From contig NC_041827.1 in NCBI RefSeq assembly GCF_900964775.1, positions 16,240,707-16,304,706 on the forward strand: a stretch of 64,000 nt of DNA. Direction: 5' to 3'. Of the stretch, positions 32,993-46,851 are shown one piece after another (position 1 is the first letter of the stretch; the number at the start of each line of letters is the position of its first letter). The position numbers and the translations under genes are program-made. Source of the DNA: Scleropages formosus (lineage: Eukaryota > Chordata > Actinopteri > Osteoglossiformes > Osteoglossidae). Below the pieces are notes generated by a model. That model was not told the DNA's origin. It searched no databases and was given only the letters and a program-made list of their open reading frames with translations.

Positions 32993-35900
32993 TGTCACGC
33001 GGAACACAGGGAGCCGGGACGGCTGAACCCAAGTGCAGTGTTGTTCGTCTGAAGTTGAGGGAAGAGGCAAGTTCTCAAAACCAGGGAGCTAGTGCAGAGT
33101 CAGGTGTTGTCGCTTGTGTTGTGGGCGTGGATGTGACAGTACCCCCCTCCCCACGAGTGGCTCCAGCTGCCCTGTGGCGCCTGGAAGGAGGGCAATCCTG
33201 AGGACAAGGCGCCGGTTTATCAGGATGTGCTTGATGGAAGTCAGCGATGAGCGATGGGTCCAGGATGTCGCAGGCTGGCACCCAGCTACGTTCTTCTGGG
33301 CCATACCCCTCCCAGTCCACCAGATAGTACAGCTCTCCACGCCTGCGTTGGGAAACAAGGAGGGCGCGAACGGTGTAGGTGTCCTCCTCTTCCACGTCGG
33401 GTGAGGGAGGAGTGGGTTCACCTTGGGTGGCCTGGAGAATGGAAGTACTGTAGGGCTTGAGAAGAGAAACATGAAACGGTTGATGCGCAAGTGTGGGGGT
33501 AACTGTAACCAGTACGTGACTGGGGTGATTTTCTTCAGGATTTTATAGGTACCAATGAACCGGGGGCTGAGCTTCTTAGAGGGCAATTGAAGGCGGATGT
33601 CCCTCGTGGATAACCATACCCGTTGCCCCGGCTGGAAGGATAAGGTGCGGCGGTGTCGGTCCGCCTGTTCTCTATACCGGCGGACGCTTTCTTGGAGGTG
33701 GTCTTTTACCGCCCGCCAGGCAGCCTCTCTTTGCAGGTACCAGGAATCCACGGCCAGAACTTCTGAGGATGCAGGTTGCTACGGGACCAATGAAGACTGA
33801 TAATCAAGGACGCACTGGAAAGGTGACAGGCCTGTAGAGGAGAGAGACAGGGAGTTATGGGCATATTCAGCCCATGGCAGGAAACGCGACCACTGGTCTT
33901 GTTCCTTCCCACAGTAGCTCCTCAGAAACCGGCCAAGGTTCTGGTTCAACCGCTCCACTTGTCCGTTGGCTTGTGGATGGTACCTGGACGTGAGGCTTAC
34001 GGACATTCCGAGTTTCCACCAGAATGCCTTCCAGACCCTGGACACGAACTGAGGGCCCCGGTCGGAGACGATATCCTCGGGTAACCCGAAGAGCCGAAAG
34101 ACATTCTGAAAAAGAAGCTCAGCCACGGTCATGGCAGTGGGAAGTCGGGGCAAAGGAAGCAGATGACATGACTTGAAGAATCGGTCCAGGATGACAAGGA
34201 TTACTGTGTTACCATCTGAGGGTGGCAGGTCCGTGACAAAGTCCATCGCTACATGAGGCCAGGGCCTGGCTGGGACCGGAAGGGGCTCCAACACTCCTGC
34301 CGGTTTCTGATTCGGAGTCCTAGACTGGGCACATACCTCACAGGCCTCCACGAATTCTTGTACATCTTCCCGTAGACAGGCCACCAATACGTCTTCTCAA
34401 GGAGGGCCCCAGTCCGTCGAGCCCCCGGGTGACCTGCGGCTGGAGTGTCATGAGCCCAGTGGAGTATCTGGGAACGCATCCTGGGATGAACATACTCTTT
34501 GCCTTCGGGGGTGTCGGCTGGGTTGGGTTCCTCCTGTTGGGCCTGGTGGAGATCCTGTGTGAATTGCCAATGAACGGGAGCCACGAAGCAGGTGCTGGGC
34601 AGGATGGGTTCTGGCGAGTCAGGAGTCGGATCCTTGTCATAGAGATGAGACAAGGTGTCCGCTATGGTGTTCTTGGACCCTGGGCGGTAGGAGACAGTAA
34701 CCCGGAACCTAGTAAAGAAGAGAGCCCACCGGGCTTGACGAGGGTTAAGCCTACGGGCAGCCTTAAGGTACTCCAGATTCCTATGGTCTGTGATGACCAA
34801 GAACGGATGAGTAGCCCCCTCCAACCAGTGTCTCCACTCTTCTAATGCCAGTTTAATGGCCAACAGTTCCCTGTTATCAATGTCATAATTTTGTTCTGCT
34901 AGTGACAATTTACGGGAAAAGTAAGCACATGGGAAGAGCTTGGCCAGGGTTCCCTGCCTCTGGGAAAGCACTGCCCCAACCCCCACGGTTGAGGCGTTTA
35001 CCTCCACAACAAATGGCAGCGTTGGGTCTGGATGTTTCAGTATCGGGGCGGTGGTAAACCGGTGCTTAAGGTCTTGGAAGGCCATGCTGGCCTCTTTGGA
35101 CCAGGAGAGATGGGACTGTTTGCCCTTGAGTAATGCGGTGAGAGGTGCCGCAACACTGCTAAACCCACGAATGAACCGCCGGTAAAAGTTAGCAAACCCC
35201 ATGAACCGCTGAAGAGCCTTTACCATGGTTGGCTGGGGCCAATCCAGCACTGCCTGGACCTTATTTGGGTCCATCTCTACCCTGTGAGGGCCAAGAACGA
35301 ACCCTAGGAAAGAAACCCGCTCTTGGTGAAACAGACACTTCTCGCCTTTAACAAAGAGACCATTATCTAGGAGACGTCTGAGGACCTGTCTTACATAGTC
35401 GATGTGTCCGGCCATTGATGGCGAGAACACCAGGATATCATCTAGATACACAAGGACACACTGATTAACTAAATCACCTAAGACATGATTGACATAGGCT
35501 TGAAACACCGAGGGGGCATTGGCGAGTCCAAAGGGCATGACTAGGTACTCATAGTGATCCAGTGTGGTACTAAACGCAGTCTTCCACTCATCCCCCTCTC
35601 ATATCCGGATGAGGTTATACGCACTTCGTAGATCTAACTTGGTAAAAACTCGTGCGCCACGTACCTGTTCGAGCGCGGCAGTGATCAGAGGCAGGGGATG
35701 CGGATACTTGACGGTGATGTCATTGAGACCGCGATAATCTATGCAAGGGTGAAGACCGCCATCTTTTTTTCCTACAAAGAAAAACCCAGCGGAGGCAGGA
35801 GAAGTGGATGGCCTGATAATACCCGAGTCTAGAGCCTCGGTTATATACGTCTCCATGGCCTTCTGCTCGGGTAAGGACAGTGGATAGACCTGACCCCTGG

Positions 35901-37281
35901 GAGGAGTCGTCCCGGGCAGAAGGTCGATGGCACAGTCCCATGGACGGTGTGGAGGCAGGGTGGATGCCCAAGCCTTGCTAAATACCTCAGCGAAGTCAGC
36001 ATAAGGCTCTGGTACCGTCAGAGGCCGTGAAGAGTCAGGGCTCTCGATAGACGTAGCTCGGCAAGGTGTCATAAGACAAGAGGAAGAGCACTGCTTTCCC
36101 CACGATACCAGTTCCCCGGAACTCCAGGAAAACACCGGGTTGTGCTTGGACAGCCAGGTGTAACCCAGAATCACCGGGATGTCAGGAGCCTGAATAATAA
36201 AAAAGGAGATGGTCTCCATATGACAGGCCCCTGCCTGGAGACCGATCTCCACCGTTTTGGTGTCTATTACCCCGGTCCCTAGTGGTTGACCATCTAGCGC
36301 TTTCACGCGTAACGTGATCTCGCAGCTCTGTGTGGGAAGGCCGTGGGCTTCTGCAAAAGCGGCGTCCATAAAACAGCCAGCCGATCCTGAGTCTACGAGT
36401 GCGTGCGTAACAATCCGACGCGACTCTCATGTTAGGACAATAGGGACTGTGAGTTGAGAGACTGATTGGAAAGGTCTACACACCTGGGGTTGTCTAGCTT
36501 GAGATCCCCTTGCAACAGACCGCTTCGGACAGGCGGCCCAGTAATGCCCAACTCCCCCACAGTAAAGGCAAAGGCCCTCTGGAAAGCGTCGCTGCCTTTC
36601 TACAGGAGTCAGATGTCCACTTACAACCCTTAAGGGTGCGGGGTTATCTCTGGTGATTGGTGGAAGCTGTGGTGTGTGCTCACGGGCCAGATGATCCAGG
36701 GCGATCGCCCGTTGTATGCAGCGATCCAGCTCCTGTTCATCGGAGTGGGAGGCGGCCGGGAATTTCACCGATGGAGCATGGCGACATCTGATGGCGATCT
36801 CTGGAACTGCAAGAAGGTTCGCGTCTTTTTGGGCTCAGGTCTTACTTCTGGCTTTAGGATGCGTACGAGTGTGTCCAACTCCTTTAGCAGGTGTTGCGCT
36901 GCTGCTGGGTTCATGTGTTTAAGGGCGGAATCTTCTGTCACGCGGAACACAGGGAGCCGGGACGGCTGAACCCAAGTGCAGCGTTGTTCATCTGAAATTG
37001 AGGGAAGAGGCAAGTTCTCAAAACCAGGGACAGGCAACGGGTCGGTCGATCGGCGAACAGGACAGGAACGAGGATCCATGGACGTGGTCGGAAAATGAAG
37101 CAGGGAGTCAAAAAACCAGAGAACATGAACAGAGAATACAGCAAGTGTGTGCGCAAAGTAACGCGAGGAAGGGTGGTTGTCCTAAACGAGATTCCGCAAC
37201 GGTCTTTATAGGGTGAGCGATTACTCAGGAGCTAGTGCAGAGTCAGGTGTTGTCGCTTGTGTTGTGGGCGTGGACGTGACA
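32993..37281 (-). mobile_element. Ty3/Gypsy chromovirus fossil, unit 3
   Basis: 4289 bp, the same length, borders and part order as in unit 2. 5' LTR 36936-37281; short 3' LTR 32993-33138. The two LTRs differ at about four of the 146 shared bases. It is broken, with a similar number of breaks, most of them shared with the other units, which shows they predate the duplication. Confidence 0.92.
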
Positions 37282-37639
37282 ACATACTGGAATTGCTTCT
37301 AATTTAAAAAAAAAAAAAAAGTTCAAATTTCAAATTCCATAAGCAATTATTTGCTTTTACGGCATTGTCCCATTACTTTATTTACATTTTTTTTTTGCAT
37401 TTAAAATCGCAAAATCAAATTAACTTAAATGCAAATAAACTAGCAAAAACACAAATAGAATAGGAAACATGCGTTTATTGTTAATGGCAGTATTTCATTT
37501 GCTTATTTTTTTACCGTTAATTTTTTATGATGGGTTTTTTATTCAGATTTTTCATTTTCAACCTGAATACTTTGAGTTCTATTGTGGAAGAGTAAAAATA
37601 AATTAACAATATCAGTTTTTGAGGGGAAAAATCTAACTG

Positions 37640-37986
37640 CAGTCATGCGTCACTTAACGACGTTTCGCTTAACGACTGACTGCATATGCGATGGTGGTCC
37701 CATAAGATTATAATGGAGCTGAAAAATTCTTATCAGTTAGTGACATCGTAGCCATCATAACGTTGCAGTGCAACATGTAATGTGTTCGTGGTAGTGCTGC
37801 TGTAAACAAACTACTGCGTTGCCAATAATATAAAAGTATAGCATAGACAATTATATACAGTACATAATAGTTGATAATGATAATTAACACCTATGTTACT
37901 GGTTTATGTATTTACCATACTGTACCTTTTATTGTTATTTTATAGTGTACTCTTTCTACTAATAAAAAGGTTTATTGTAAAACAGT
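37640..37986 (+). repeat. Truncated mariner/pogo-type MITE, unit 3
   Basis: Same piece and same right-hand join as in unit 2, with small differences (for example GCAGTGCAACATGTAATG in place of GTAGCGCAACATGTTATA). Confidence 0.8.
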
Positions 37987-39382
37987 ACGTTGTCACGCAG
38001 TGTGCAGGGATCAGGAAAGCAGATTCAAGTGCTGATGCTAACTCGCTTTCTTTGTATCACGCGGGGTTGCACCCAGAGAACAGAGCAGAACAATCGACCT
38101 CAGAAGAGATAGGTGAGGAGGATGTCTCTCGGTTGGAGGTTCTGCAGCCACGTGCGTTGAAGTGGATGCTTTCATACTGTGTCTACTGATGCCTCTGCCC
38201 ATGAGGTCACACCCCTAAAAACTACAAAATCCAACAGTTTTTCAGGGATTACTAAATTTTGATGTTGTTCAGTTCAGTGCACAGCATTTAGTGATACATT
38301 TGGAAAGGGGATTGCATTAAACCATCTGCTTCATTTTAGTCAAAGTGGAAAATTTTGCTTTTTTACTCTTCTTTAAGAATGAGTGCATGTTTTATTTCTG
38401 AATTCAGAGCACACAAATAGAATGAGGGACCATTTTTTTAATATAGCTCAATATGTGATAAAAGAAGCAACTGTGGTCCTGGTTTCAGGCCCAGAAACAA
38501 GAGTACCACACATATTGCTGTGCTGCCTACTGTCACTTTGTAATTTTGTCTACGCAATAGCTTCAGGCCACTGTGCACTGAACACTTTCACTGATGACTC
38601 TGATGAAGATGACAGCAGCAGGATGAATTCAGAGAAATACAAACTCATTTATTTCCAAATTCTTCTTCCATAAGTGTTTATGTTCCAATCCCTAGTGCCT
38701 GTCAATTCCTGTCTTTTGTTCTCAGGTCCAGGTTCCAGTCCGGTATTTTGAAGCCCCTCCATATTCAAGTTCCACTCACAGATTTGTGGTTCATGTTTCA
38801 CGTTTGAGAGAACACACTGTGTGTCTCTGTGTCCTGTCTCTGTTTCACCTTTACTCTGTACTTTGCAGTTTGCACTGTGCACTTTCCGAATACACTCTGC
38901 ACGTAGGGTCGTTATACTTTACTCATGTCTGGATGCAACAGAAACAAAGAGGGCGATGATATCAGCAGGACAAAAGTTTGGTATATAAAATATCTGCAAC
39001 AATTTACTGACTTTTTTGACATACATATTTATTTAGCTTTACTTTTCCCAGTGCTTCTTGTCACCTCATTCAGAGTGGACTGAACACAGCGTACACTTTA
39101 GCTGACAAGTAATTGTGTTGTGAGATGTATCCTTAAAATAAATGGTTACCCTCAAAGGTCTTGCTCAGAGTAATTTGTTTTTATGCAGATTTCAATTATT
39201 TGTGTATGCAACATTGAATAATGTGAGGTTTTTATCCTGAATACTTTAGGAGGGTACTAGATTTCAGAAACAAGGTCCAATCTATTCTTCACAGAGGACT
39301 GTCTCTGCTACCATCAGTAAAAACTTCTCTGAGCTCTAGGCTTATATGGTAATCTGATAGCACCTTTCATCTCTGAATTCAC

Positions 39383-39590
39383 ACACACAGTGTCTAAACC
39401 GCTTGTCCCATTCAGTGTCGCGAGGAGCCGGAACCTAACCTGGCAACACAGGGCGTAAGGCTGAAGGGGGAGGGGACACACCCAGGACGGGACACCAGTC
39501 CGTCGCAAGGCACCCCAAGCGGGACTCGAACCCCAGACCCACCGGAGAGCAGGACCCGGTCCAACCCACTGCACCACCGCACCCGGCCTA
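39383..39590 (-). repeat. SINE-A left of OR6, shared insertion
   Basis: Orthologue of the SINE at 20435. Target duplication at 39371-39382 and 39591-39602, with the same one-base change on the right as in unit 3. Confidence 0.93.
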
Positions 39591-39701
39591 CTCTGAATTT
39601 ACGGTCACTGGAAATTTCTGTGATCAATACATAATAGCATATGCATAGTGAAATTAATGCAGGAATGACCAAATGATTTCTGTTTTATTATAACTTCTTT
39701 T

Positions 39702-39911
39702 GGGGGTGCGGTGGCGCAGTGGGTTGGACCACAATCCTGCTCTCCGGTGGGTCTGGGGTTCGAGTCCCGCTTGGGGTGCCTTGCGACGGACTGGCGTCCC
39801 GTCCTGGGTGTGTCCTCTCCCCCTCCGGCCTTACGCCCTGTGTTACCGGGTAGGCTCCGGTTCCCCCGTGACCCCGTATGGGATGAGCGGTTCTGAAAAT
39901 GTGTGTGTGTG
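39702..39911 (+). repeat. SINE-A specific to units 3 and 4 (unit 4 copy)
   Basis: Same insertion as at 30124. Target duplication TATAACTTCTTTT at 39689-39701 and 39912-39924. Confidence 0.95.
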
Positions 39912-39946
39912 TATAACTTCTTTTTTATTTTTGTTACTTTAGTTTT

Positions 39947-40870
39947 TCAGTTTACTGATCTGACTTTTCCACTACACACTGAAAAGTACTTTTTAAAATA
40001 TGAGACAAATTTTTGGTCTCTAATCCCATATATAAATGGAGTTAAAAATCGTGGTAAGATATTTGTTATGAAATAATTTGAAAACAATATTTTACCTCTA
40101 TCATTGGGGAAGAGTGGGAGAAGAATTAATTCCAACAAAGGACTAATATAAGACATCATACAGAACAGTAACTGTACACCATGCAGTATAATGGTGTTCT
40201 GAGCCTTTTTAGCAGAAACTGGATCAGTGGTAGCAGTTTTAGCAGCGAAAAAAACTCTGAAATAGGTGTAGATCAGTGTAATCCACACAAAAGACAGGAG
40301 AAGTACATTTACTGCAACGGCTTTTTCTAAATGATAGGATGTATTGTATATAGCCAAAGGGTAACACAAAATCCTGGAGGTGAAAATAGTTAGTGGTCGA
40401 GTCAGGAACAAAATGACAATATCAGCCAGTTCAGGGATAAATGTCACAGTCCAGATAAGAATAATGAGCATGTAGGTCCTTCTCATGGTGCAGATCTGTG
40501 AGTGACGCAGGGGCTTGCAGATAGCGATGTAGCGTTCAACTGCCATCCCAGCCAGACTCAAGGGAGTGTTCTTATGGGTCATAGATCCCACTAGTAGTAG
40601 AACACAGCAGACTGACACATTTATCAATGGCATGGTATAGATTACAACATTTAAAGTAACTGTTATGCAAAGCATAATCATGTCATTGATTACCAGATGA
40701 ATGTACAGTATGTACCTTGATTCCATGTAAAAAACTGGACTCCTGGAGAAGATGAACACAAAACTTCCATTAATGTAATTGATTATGATGCCAAAGGATA
40801 CAACAATGAAGTTTTTCATGAAAGCATCTTTAGAATCTACAGTCCTGGATAGATCCTCAGTGGAGTTCAT
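39947..40870 (-). CDS. or131-2-like: OR6: odorant receptor, or131-2-like
   Basis: Intact 307-residue receptor starting at ATG 40870, acceptor at 40895-40897. It is a mosaic of its neighbours. TM2 and the first outer loop are OR5-like (CITVTLNVVIYTMPLINVS), but with VCC in place of TCC at TM3, as in OR1, OR2 and OR7. TM4 and the second outer loop ([22 protein letters not shown]) are OR4-like. It has ERY at 112-114 and TMRRTY after the TM3 end, as in OR2 (others TVRRTY). It ends GKVRSVN. Confidence 0.94.
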   Translation of the reverse strand: MNSTEDLSRTVDSKDAFMKNFIVVSFGIIINYINGSFVFIFSRSPVFYMESRYILYIHLVINDMIMLCITVTLNVVIYTMPLINVSVCCVLLLVGSMTHKNTPLSLAGMAVERYIAICKPLRHSQICTMRRTYMLIILIWTVTFIPELADIVILFLTRPLTIFTSRILCYPLAIYNTSYHLEKAVAVNVLLLSFVWITLIYTYFRVFFAAKTATTDPVSAKKAQNTIILHGVQLLFCMMSYISPLLELILLPLFPNDRGKILFSNYFITNILPRFLTPFIYGIRDQKFVSYFKKYFSVCSGKVRSVN

Positions 40871-41115
40871 TATCACCAGGCTTTGCAATGTTTCCTGCAA
40901 TGATAAAGAAGTAAAATATTTCAGTGTGATCAAATGTAATACATTTCAATGTAAAAACTAGCCAGTATAACATTTTTCTTCAGTTTTGTTCACTATTTAA
41001 TTATTGGTTTATTAATTTAATTTATTTTTTTTTTAACAGGAAAAAAATTACTTAGTGTCCAATATTTTATTTTCAAATTAAATGTTATAGCTAAGATATT
41101 ACAGAAGCAACTTAC

Positions 41116-41171
41116 TTGAGATGGGTTTCAACAGTCATCTGCTAGAGACATAGAGTTGCTGCTTTATATAG
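41116..41171 (-). promoter_or_regulatory. OR6 core promoter and non-coding exon 1
   Basis: TATA box CTATATAAAG at 41171-41162, GTAAGT donor at 41115-41110, acceptor at 40897-40895 and an intron of 221 bp. Confidence 0.75.
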
Positions 41172-41800
41172 ACAAATCATATTAGTGTGAATGTTTGCGC
41201 ATGCGTGTATATGAGGTAATACAAGAGGGAAAACTAGGATTGGCAGAGAGTGAGATTTGCTGGAATAAGATTAATGATCTTTGAAACAAATGGACACGTA
41301 ATCTCAAGATACTCAAATGTTTTCTCACTGTTAGGTTGTTTTTATTTACAAAACCCACACTACATTTAAATGAAATAAACCTCTGTTTTGATATTATAAA
41401 CTGCATTTATTATGGGGGTAAAATCTGTGAAAAGCAATACACCGGAGAAACATGAGATTTGATAAATATGCTCCTCTACTTAAGATGGTTTGACTGCGTA
41501 AATTGGCACAGCAACACTACCCAACAGGCATTCTCCCCCTTATCCATCCCTTTCAGCCCCCACTTACATCTTTCTCACAATTCCCACTATTTACAAGTAA
41601 CATCTGTTCCCACTCAAACAATGTTCCTCAGCAACTCCCACATCCAGGGATGGGAGTTCTGTTGTGCAGTCCTGAATAAGCAATATGGAGTTTATTGTGT
41701 ACATGTGCAGTTTTTGTGCCTGCTGAATATTTGTCAGGATGAGGCAAAACATTTCTAATTAAAATTACCATATAATAATAATAATAATACCTGTGTGAAT

Positions 41801-42079
41801 GGGCATGATTTGGGGACAAAGCGAAGGGTCGGTCGAGCGGCAATCGGCGTTGGAACGAGGATCCGTGGACGTGGTTGGGAAACAAAGCGAGGGGTCGAAA
41901 ACCGGAGGACGTGAACTGTGAACTAGAGATGCCTTACCGAGACATCACGAGGAAGGACTGTTGTCCCTGATGAGATTGCACAAAGGTATGGGTGCTGAGG
42001 AGGGTCTTTTAAAGGGTGAGCAGTTAGTGAGGAACTGGAGTCAGGTGCTGTCAATTGGGTTGTGGACGTGAACGTGACA
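41801..42079 (-). mobile_element. Ty3/Gypsy LTR fragment (fossil), unit 4
   Basis: Same fragment as in units 1-3, starting TGTCACG at 42079. Confidence 0.75.
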
Positions 42080-42562
42080 CCAAGTACTGGCAGATATGGC
42101 AGGATTTTGTACCAATTGTACAGGAGAATGATAAGGACAAAGTACAGCAGAAAGAAAGAGTACAATTTATATGAAAGTCAAAACAAAAAGTGTAAACATG
42201 TTTTAATTGTTCTTAAAGACCTAAGGATGCAAAATGCAAAATTGCGAGTAATAAAAACCCATCATAAAGCATCTCCAACTATAAAAACTCAGTCTCCACC
42301 CCTGAAGGATGTTAAAAAATTCTGCAGAACATTAAAAGCCCCATCCAGATTATTGATACAAATTTGTACAATTACTCCAGTATCCTGTTCTTAAAATAAA
42401 ACAAACAAACAATTGGTATATTTTGAATATCTAAAAATGCAAACTAAGAACCAAACTCTTTTTGATTAATGTAATTTCGCAGAGGTATTGCTGTAAAATG
42501 TGACCAGCGCACAAAAAAAAAAAAACTCACAGAATATTTCCAAAATTGTTGGGGCAGATATA

Positions 42563-45500
42563 TGTCACGCGGAACACAGGGAGCCGGGACGGCTGAACCC
42601 AAGTGCAGTGTTGTTCGTCTGAAGTTGAGGGAAGAGGCAAGTTCTCAAAACCAGGGAGCTAGTGCAGAGTCAGGTGTTGTCGCTTGTGTTGTGGGCGTGG
42701 ATGTGACAGTACCCCCCTCCCCACGAGTGGCTCCAGCTGCCCTGTGGCGCCTGGAAGGAGGGCAATCCTGAGGACAAGGCGCCGGTTTATCAGGATGTGC
42801 TTGATGGAAGTCAGCGATGAGCGATGGGTCCAGGATGTCGCAGGCTGGCACCCAGCTACGTTCTTCTGGGCCATACCCCTCCCAGTCCACCAGATAGTAC
42901 AGCTCTCCACGCCTGCGTTGGGAAACAAGGAGGGCGCGAACGGTGTAGGTGTCCTCCTCTTCCACGTCGGGTGAGGGAGGAGTGGGTTCACCTTGGGTGG
43001 CCTGGAGAATGGAAGTACTGTAGGGCTTGAGAAGAGAAACATGAAACGGTTGATGTGCAAGTGTGGGGGTAACTGTAACCAGTACGTGACTGGGGTGATT
43101 TTCTTCAGGATTTTATAGGTACCAATGAACCGGGGGCTGAGCTTCTTGGAGGGCAATTGAAGGCGGATGTCCCTCGTGGATAACCATACCCGTTGCCCCG
43201 GCTGGAAGGATAAGGTGCGGCGGTGTCGGTCCGCCTGTTCTCTATACCGGCGGACGCTTTCTTGGAGGTGGTCTTTTACCGCCCGCCAGGCAGCCACTCT
43301 TTGCAGGTACCAGGAATCCACGGCCAGAACTTCTGAGGATGCAGGTTGCTAAGGGACCAATGAAGGCTGATAACCAAGGACGCACTGGAAAGGTGACAGG
43401 CCTGTAGAGGAGAGAGACAGGGAGTTATGGGCATATTCAGCCCATGGCAGGAAATGCGACCACTGGTCTTGTTCCTTCCCACAGTAGCTCCTCAGAAACC
43501 GGCCAAGGTCCTGGTTCAACCGCTCCACTTGTCCGTTGGCTTGTGGATGGTACCTGGACGTGAGGCTTACGGACATTCCGAGTTTCCACCAGAATGCCTT
43601 CCAGACCCTGGACACGAACTGAGGGCCCCGGTCGGAGACGATATCCTCGGGTAACCCGAAGAGCCGAAAGACATTCTGAAAAAGAAGCTCAGCCACGGTC
43701 ATGGCAGTGGGAAGTCGGGGCAAAGGAAGCAGATGACATGACTTGAAGAATCGGTCCAGGATGACAAGGATTACTGTGTTACCATCTGAGGGTGGCAGGT
43801 CCGTGACAAAGTCCATCGCTACATGAGGCCAGGGCCTGGCTGGGACCGGAAGGGGCTCCAACACTCCTGCCGGTTTCTGATTCGGAGTCCTAGACTGGGC
43901 ACATACCTCACAGGCCTCCACGAATTCTTGTACATCTTCCCGTAGACAGGCCACCAATACGTCTTCTCAAGGAGGGCCCCAGTCCGTCGAGCCCCCGGGT
44001 GACCTGCGGCTGGAGTGTCATGAGCCCAGTGGAGTATCTGGGAACGCATCCTGGGAGGAGCATACTCTTTGCCTTCGGGGGTGTCGGCTGGGTTGGGTTC
44101 CTCCTGTTGGGCCTGGTGGAGATCCTGTGTGAATTGCCAATGAACGGGAGCCACGAAGCAGGTGCTGGGCAGGATGGGTTCTGGCGAGTCAGGAGTCGGA
44201 TCCTTGTCATAGAGATGAGACAAGGTGTCCGCTATGGTGTTCTTGGACCCTGGGCGGTAGGAGACAGTAACCCGGAACCTAGTAAAGAAGAGAGCCCACC
44301 GGGCTTGACGAGGGTTAAGCCTACGGGCAGCCTTAAGGTACTCCAGATTCCTATGGTCTGTGATGACCAAGAACGGATGAGTAGCCCCCTCCAACCAGTG
44401 TCTCCACTCTTCTAATGCCAGTTTAATGGCCAACAGTTCCCTGTTATCAATGTCATAATTTTGTTCTGCTAGTGACAATTTACGGGAAAAGTAAGCACAT
44501 GGGAAGAGCTTGGCCAGGGTTCCCTGCCTCTGGGAAAGCACTGCCCCAACCCCCACGGTTGAGGCGTTTACCTCCACAACAAATGGCAGCGTTGGGTCTG
44601 GATGTTTCAGTATCGGGGCGGTGGTAAACCGGTGCTTAAGGTCTTGGAAGGCCATGCTGGCCTCTTTGGACCAGGAGAGATGGGACTGTTTGCCCTTGAG
44701 TAATGCGGTGAGAGGTGCCGCAACACTGCTAAACCCACGAATGAACCGCCGGTAAAAGTTAGCAAACCCCATGAACCGTTGAAGAGCCTTTACCATGGTT
44801 GGCTGGGGCCAATCCAGCACTGCCTGGACCTTATTTGGGTCCATCTCTACCCTGTGAGGGCCAAGAACGAACCCTAGGAAAGAAACCCGCTCTTGGTGAA
44901 ACAGACACTTCTCACCTTTAACAAAGAGACCATTATCTAGGAGACGTCTGAGGACCTGTCTTACATAGTCGATGTGTCCGGCCATTGATGGCGAGAACAC
45001 CAGGATATCATCTAGATACACGAGGACACACTGATTAACTAAATCACCTAAGACATGATTGACATTGGCTTGAAACACCGAGGGGGCATTGGCGAGTCCA
45101 AAGGGCATGACTAGGTACTCATAGTGATCCAGTGTGGTACTAAACGCAGTCTTCCACTCATCCCCCTCTCATATCCGGATGAGGTTATACGCACTTCGTA
45201 GATCTAACTTGGTAAAAACTCGTGCGCCACGTACCTGTTCGAGCGCGGCAGTGATCAGAGGCAGGGGATGCGGATACTTGATGGTGATGTCATTGAGACC
45301 GCGATAATCTATGCAAGGGTGAAGACCGCCATCTTTTTTTCCTACAAAGAAAAACCCAGCGGAGGCAGGAGAAGTGGATGGCCTGATAATACCCGAGTCT
45401 AGAGCCTCGGTTATATACGTCTCCATGGCCTTCTGCTCGGGTAAGGACAGTGGATAGACCTGACCCCTGGGAGGAGTCGTCCCGGGCAGAAGGTCGATGG

Positions 45501-46851
45501 CACAGTCCCATGGACGGTGTGGAGGCAGGGCGGATGCACAAGCCTTGCTAAATACCTCAGCGAAGTCAGCATAAGGCTCTGGTACCGTCAGAGGCCGTGA
45601 AGAGTCAGGGCTCTCGATAGACGTAGCTCGGCAAGGTGTCATAAGACAAGAGGAAGAGCACTGCTTTCCCCACGATACCAGTTCCCTGGAACTCCAGGAA
45701 AACACCGGGTTGTGCTTGGACAGCCAGGTGTAACCCAGAATCACCGGGATGTCAGGAGCCTGAATAATAAAACAGGAGATGGTCTCCATATGACAGGCCC
45801 CTGCCTGGAGACCGATCTCCACCGTTTTGGTGTCTACTACCCCGGTCCCTAGTGGTTGACCATCTAGCGCTTTCACGCGTAACGTGATCTCGCAGCTCTG
45901 TGTGGGAAGGCCGTGGGCTTCTGCAAAAGCGGCGTCCATAAAACAGCCAGCCGATCCTGAGTCTACGAGTGCGTGCGTAACAATCCGACGCGACTCTCAT
46001 GTTAGGACAATAGGGACTGTGAGTTGAGAGACTGATTGGAAAGGTCTACACACCTGGGGTTGTCTAGCTTGAGATCCCCTTGCAACAGACCGCTTCGGAC
46101 AGGCGGCCCAGTAATGCCCAACTCCCCCACAGTAAAGGCAAAGGCCCTCTGGAAAGCGTCGCTGCCTTTCTACAGGAGTCAGATGTCCACTTACAACCCT
46201 TAAGGGTGCGGGGTTATCTCTGGTGATTGGTGGAAGCTGTGGTGTGTGCTCACGGGCCAGATGATCCAGGGCGATCGCCCGTTGTATGCAGCGATCCAGC
46301 TCCTGTTCATCGGAGTGGGAGGCGGCCGGGAATTTCACCGATGGAGCATGGCGACATCTGATGGCGATCTCTGGAACTGCAAGAAGGTTCGCGTCTTTTT
46401 GGGCTCAGGTCTTACTTCTGGCTTTAGGATGCGTACGAGTGTGTCCAACTCCTTTAGCAGGTGTTGCGCTGCTGCTGGGTTCATGTGTTTAAGGGCGGAA
46501 TCTTCTGTCACGCGGAACACAGGGAGCCGGGACGGCTGAACCCAAGTGCAGCGTTGTTCATCTGAAATTGAGGGAAGAGGCAAGTTCTCAAAACCAGGGA
46601 CAGGCAACGGGTCGGTCGATCGGCGAACAGGACAGGAACGAGGATCCATGGACGTGGTCGGAAAATGAAGCAGGGAGTCAAAAAACCAGAGAACATGAAC
46701 AGAGAATACAGCAAGTGTGTGCGCAAAGTAACGCGAGGAAGGGTGGTTGTCCTAAACGAGATTCCGCAACGGTCTTTATAGGGTGAGCGATTACTCAGGA
46801 GCTAGTGCAGAGTCAGGTGTTGTCGCTTGTGTTGTGGGCGTGGACGTGACA
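42563..46851 (-). mobile_element. Ty3/Gypsy chromovirus fossil, unit 4
   Basis: 4289 bp with the same borders and part order as units 2 and 3. 5' LTR 46506-46851; short 3' LTR 42563-42708. Broken like the other copies. Confidence 0.92.

Larger units (their letters stand above)
28612..38187. repeat. Tandem array unit 3
   Basis: About 9.58 kb, same order as unit 2 plus one more SINE just left of the OR gene. By eye it is nearly identical to unit 4 over its whole length, more so than to unit 2. Confidence 0.93.
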
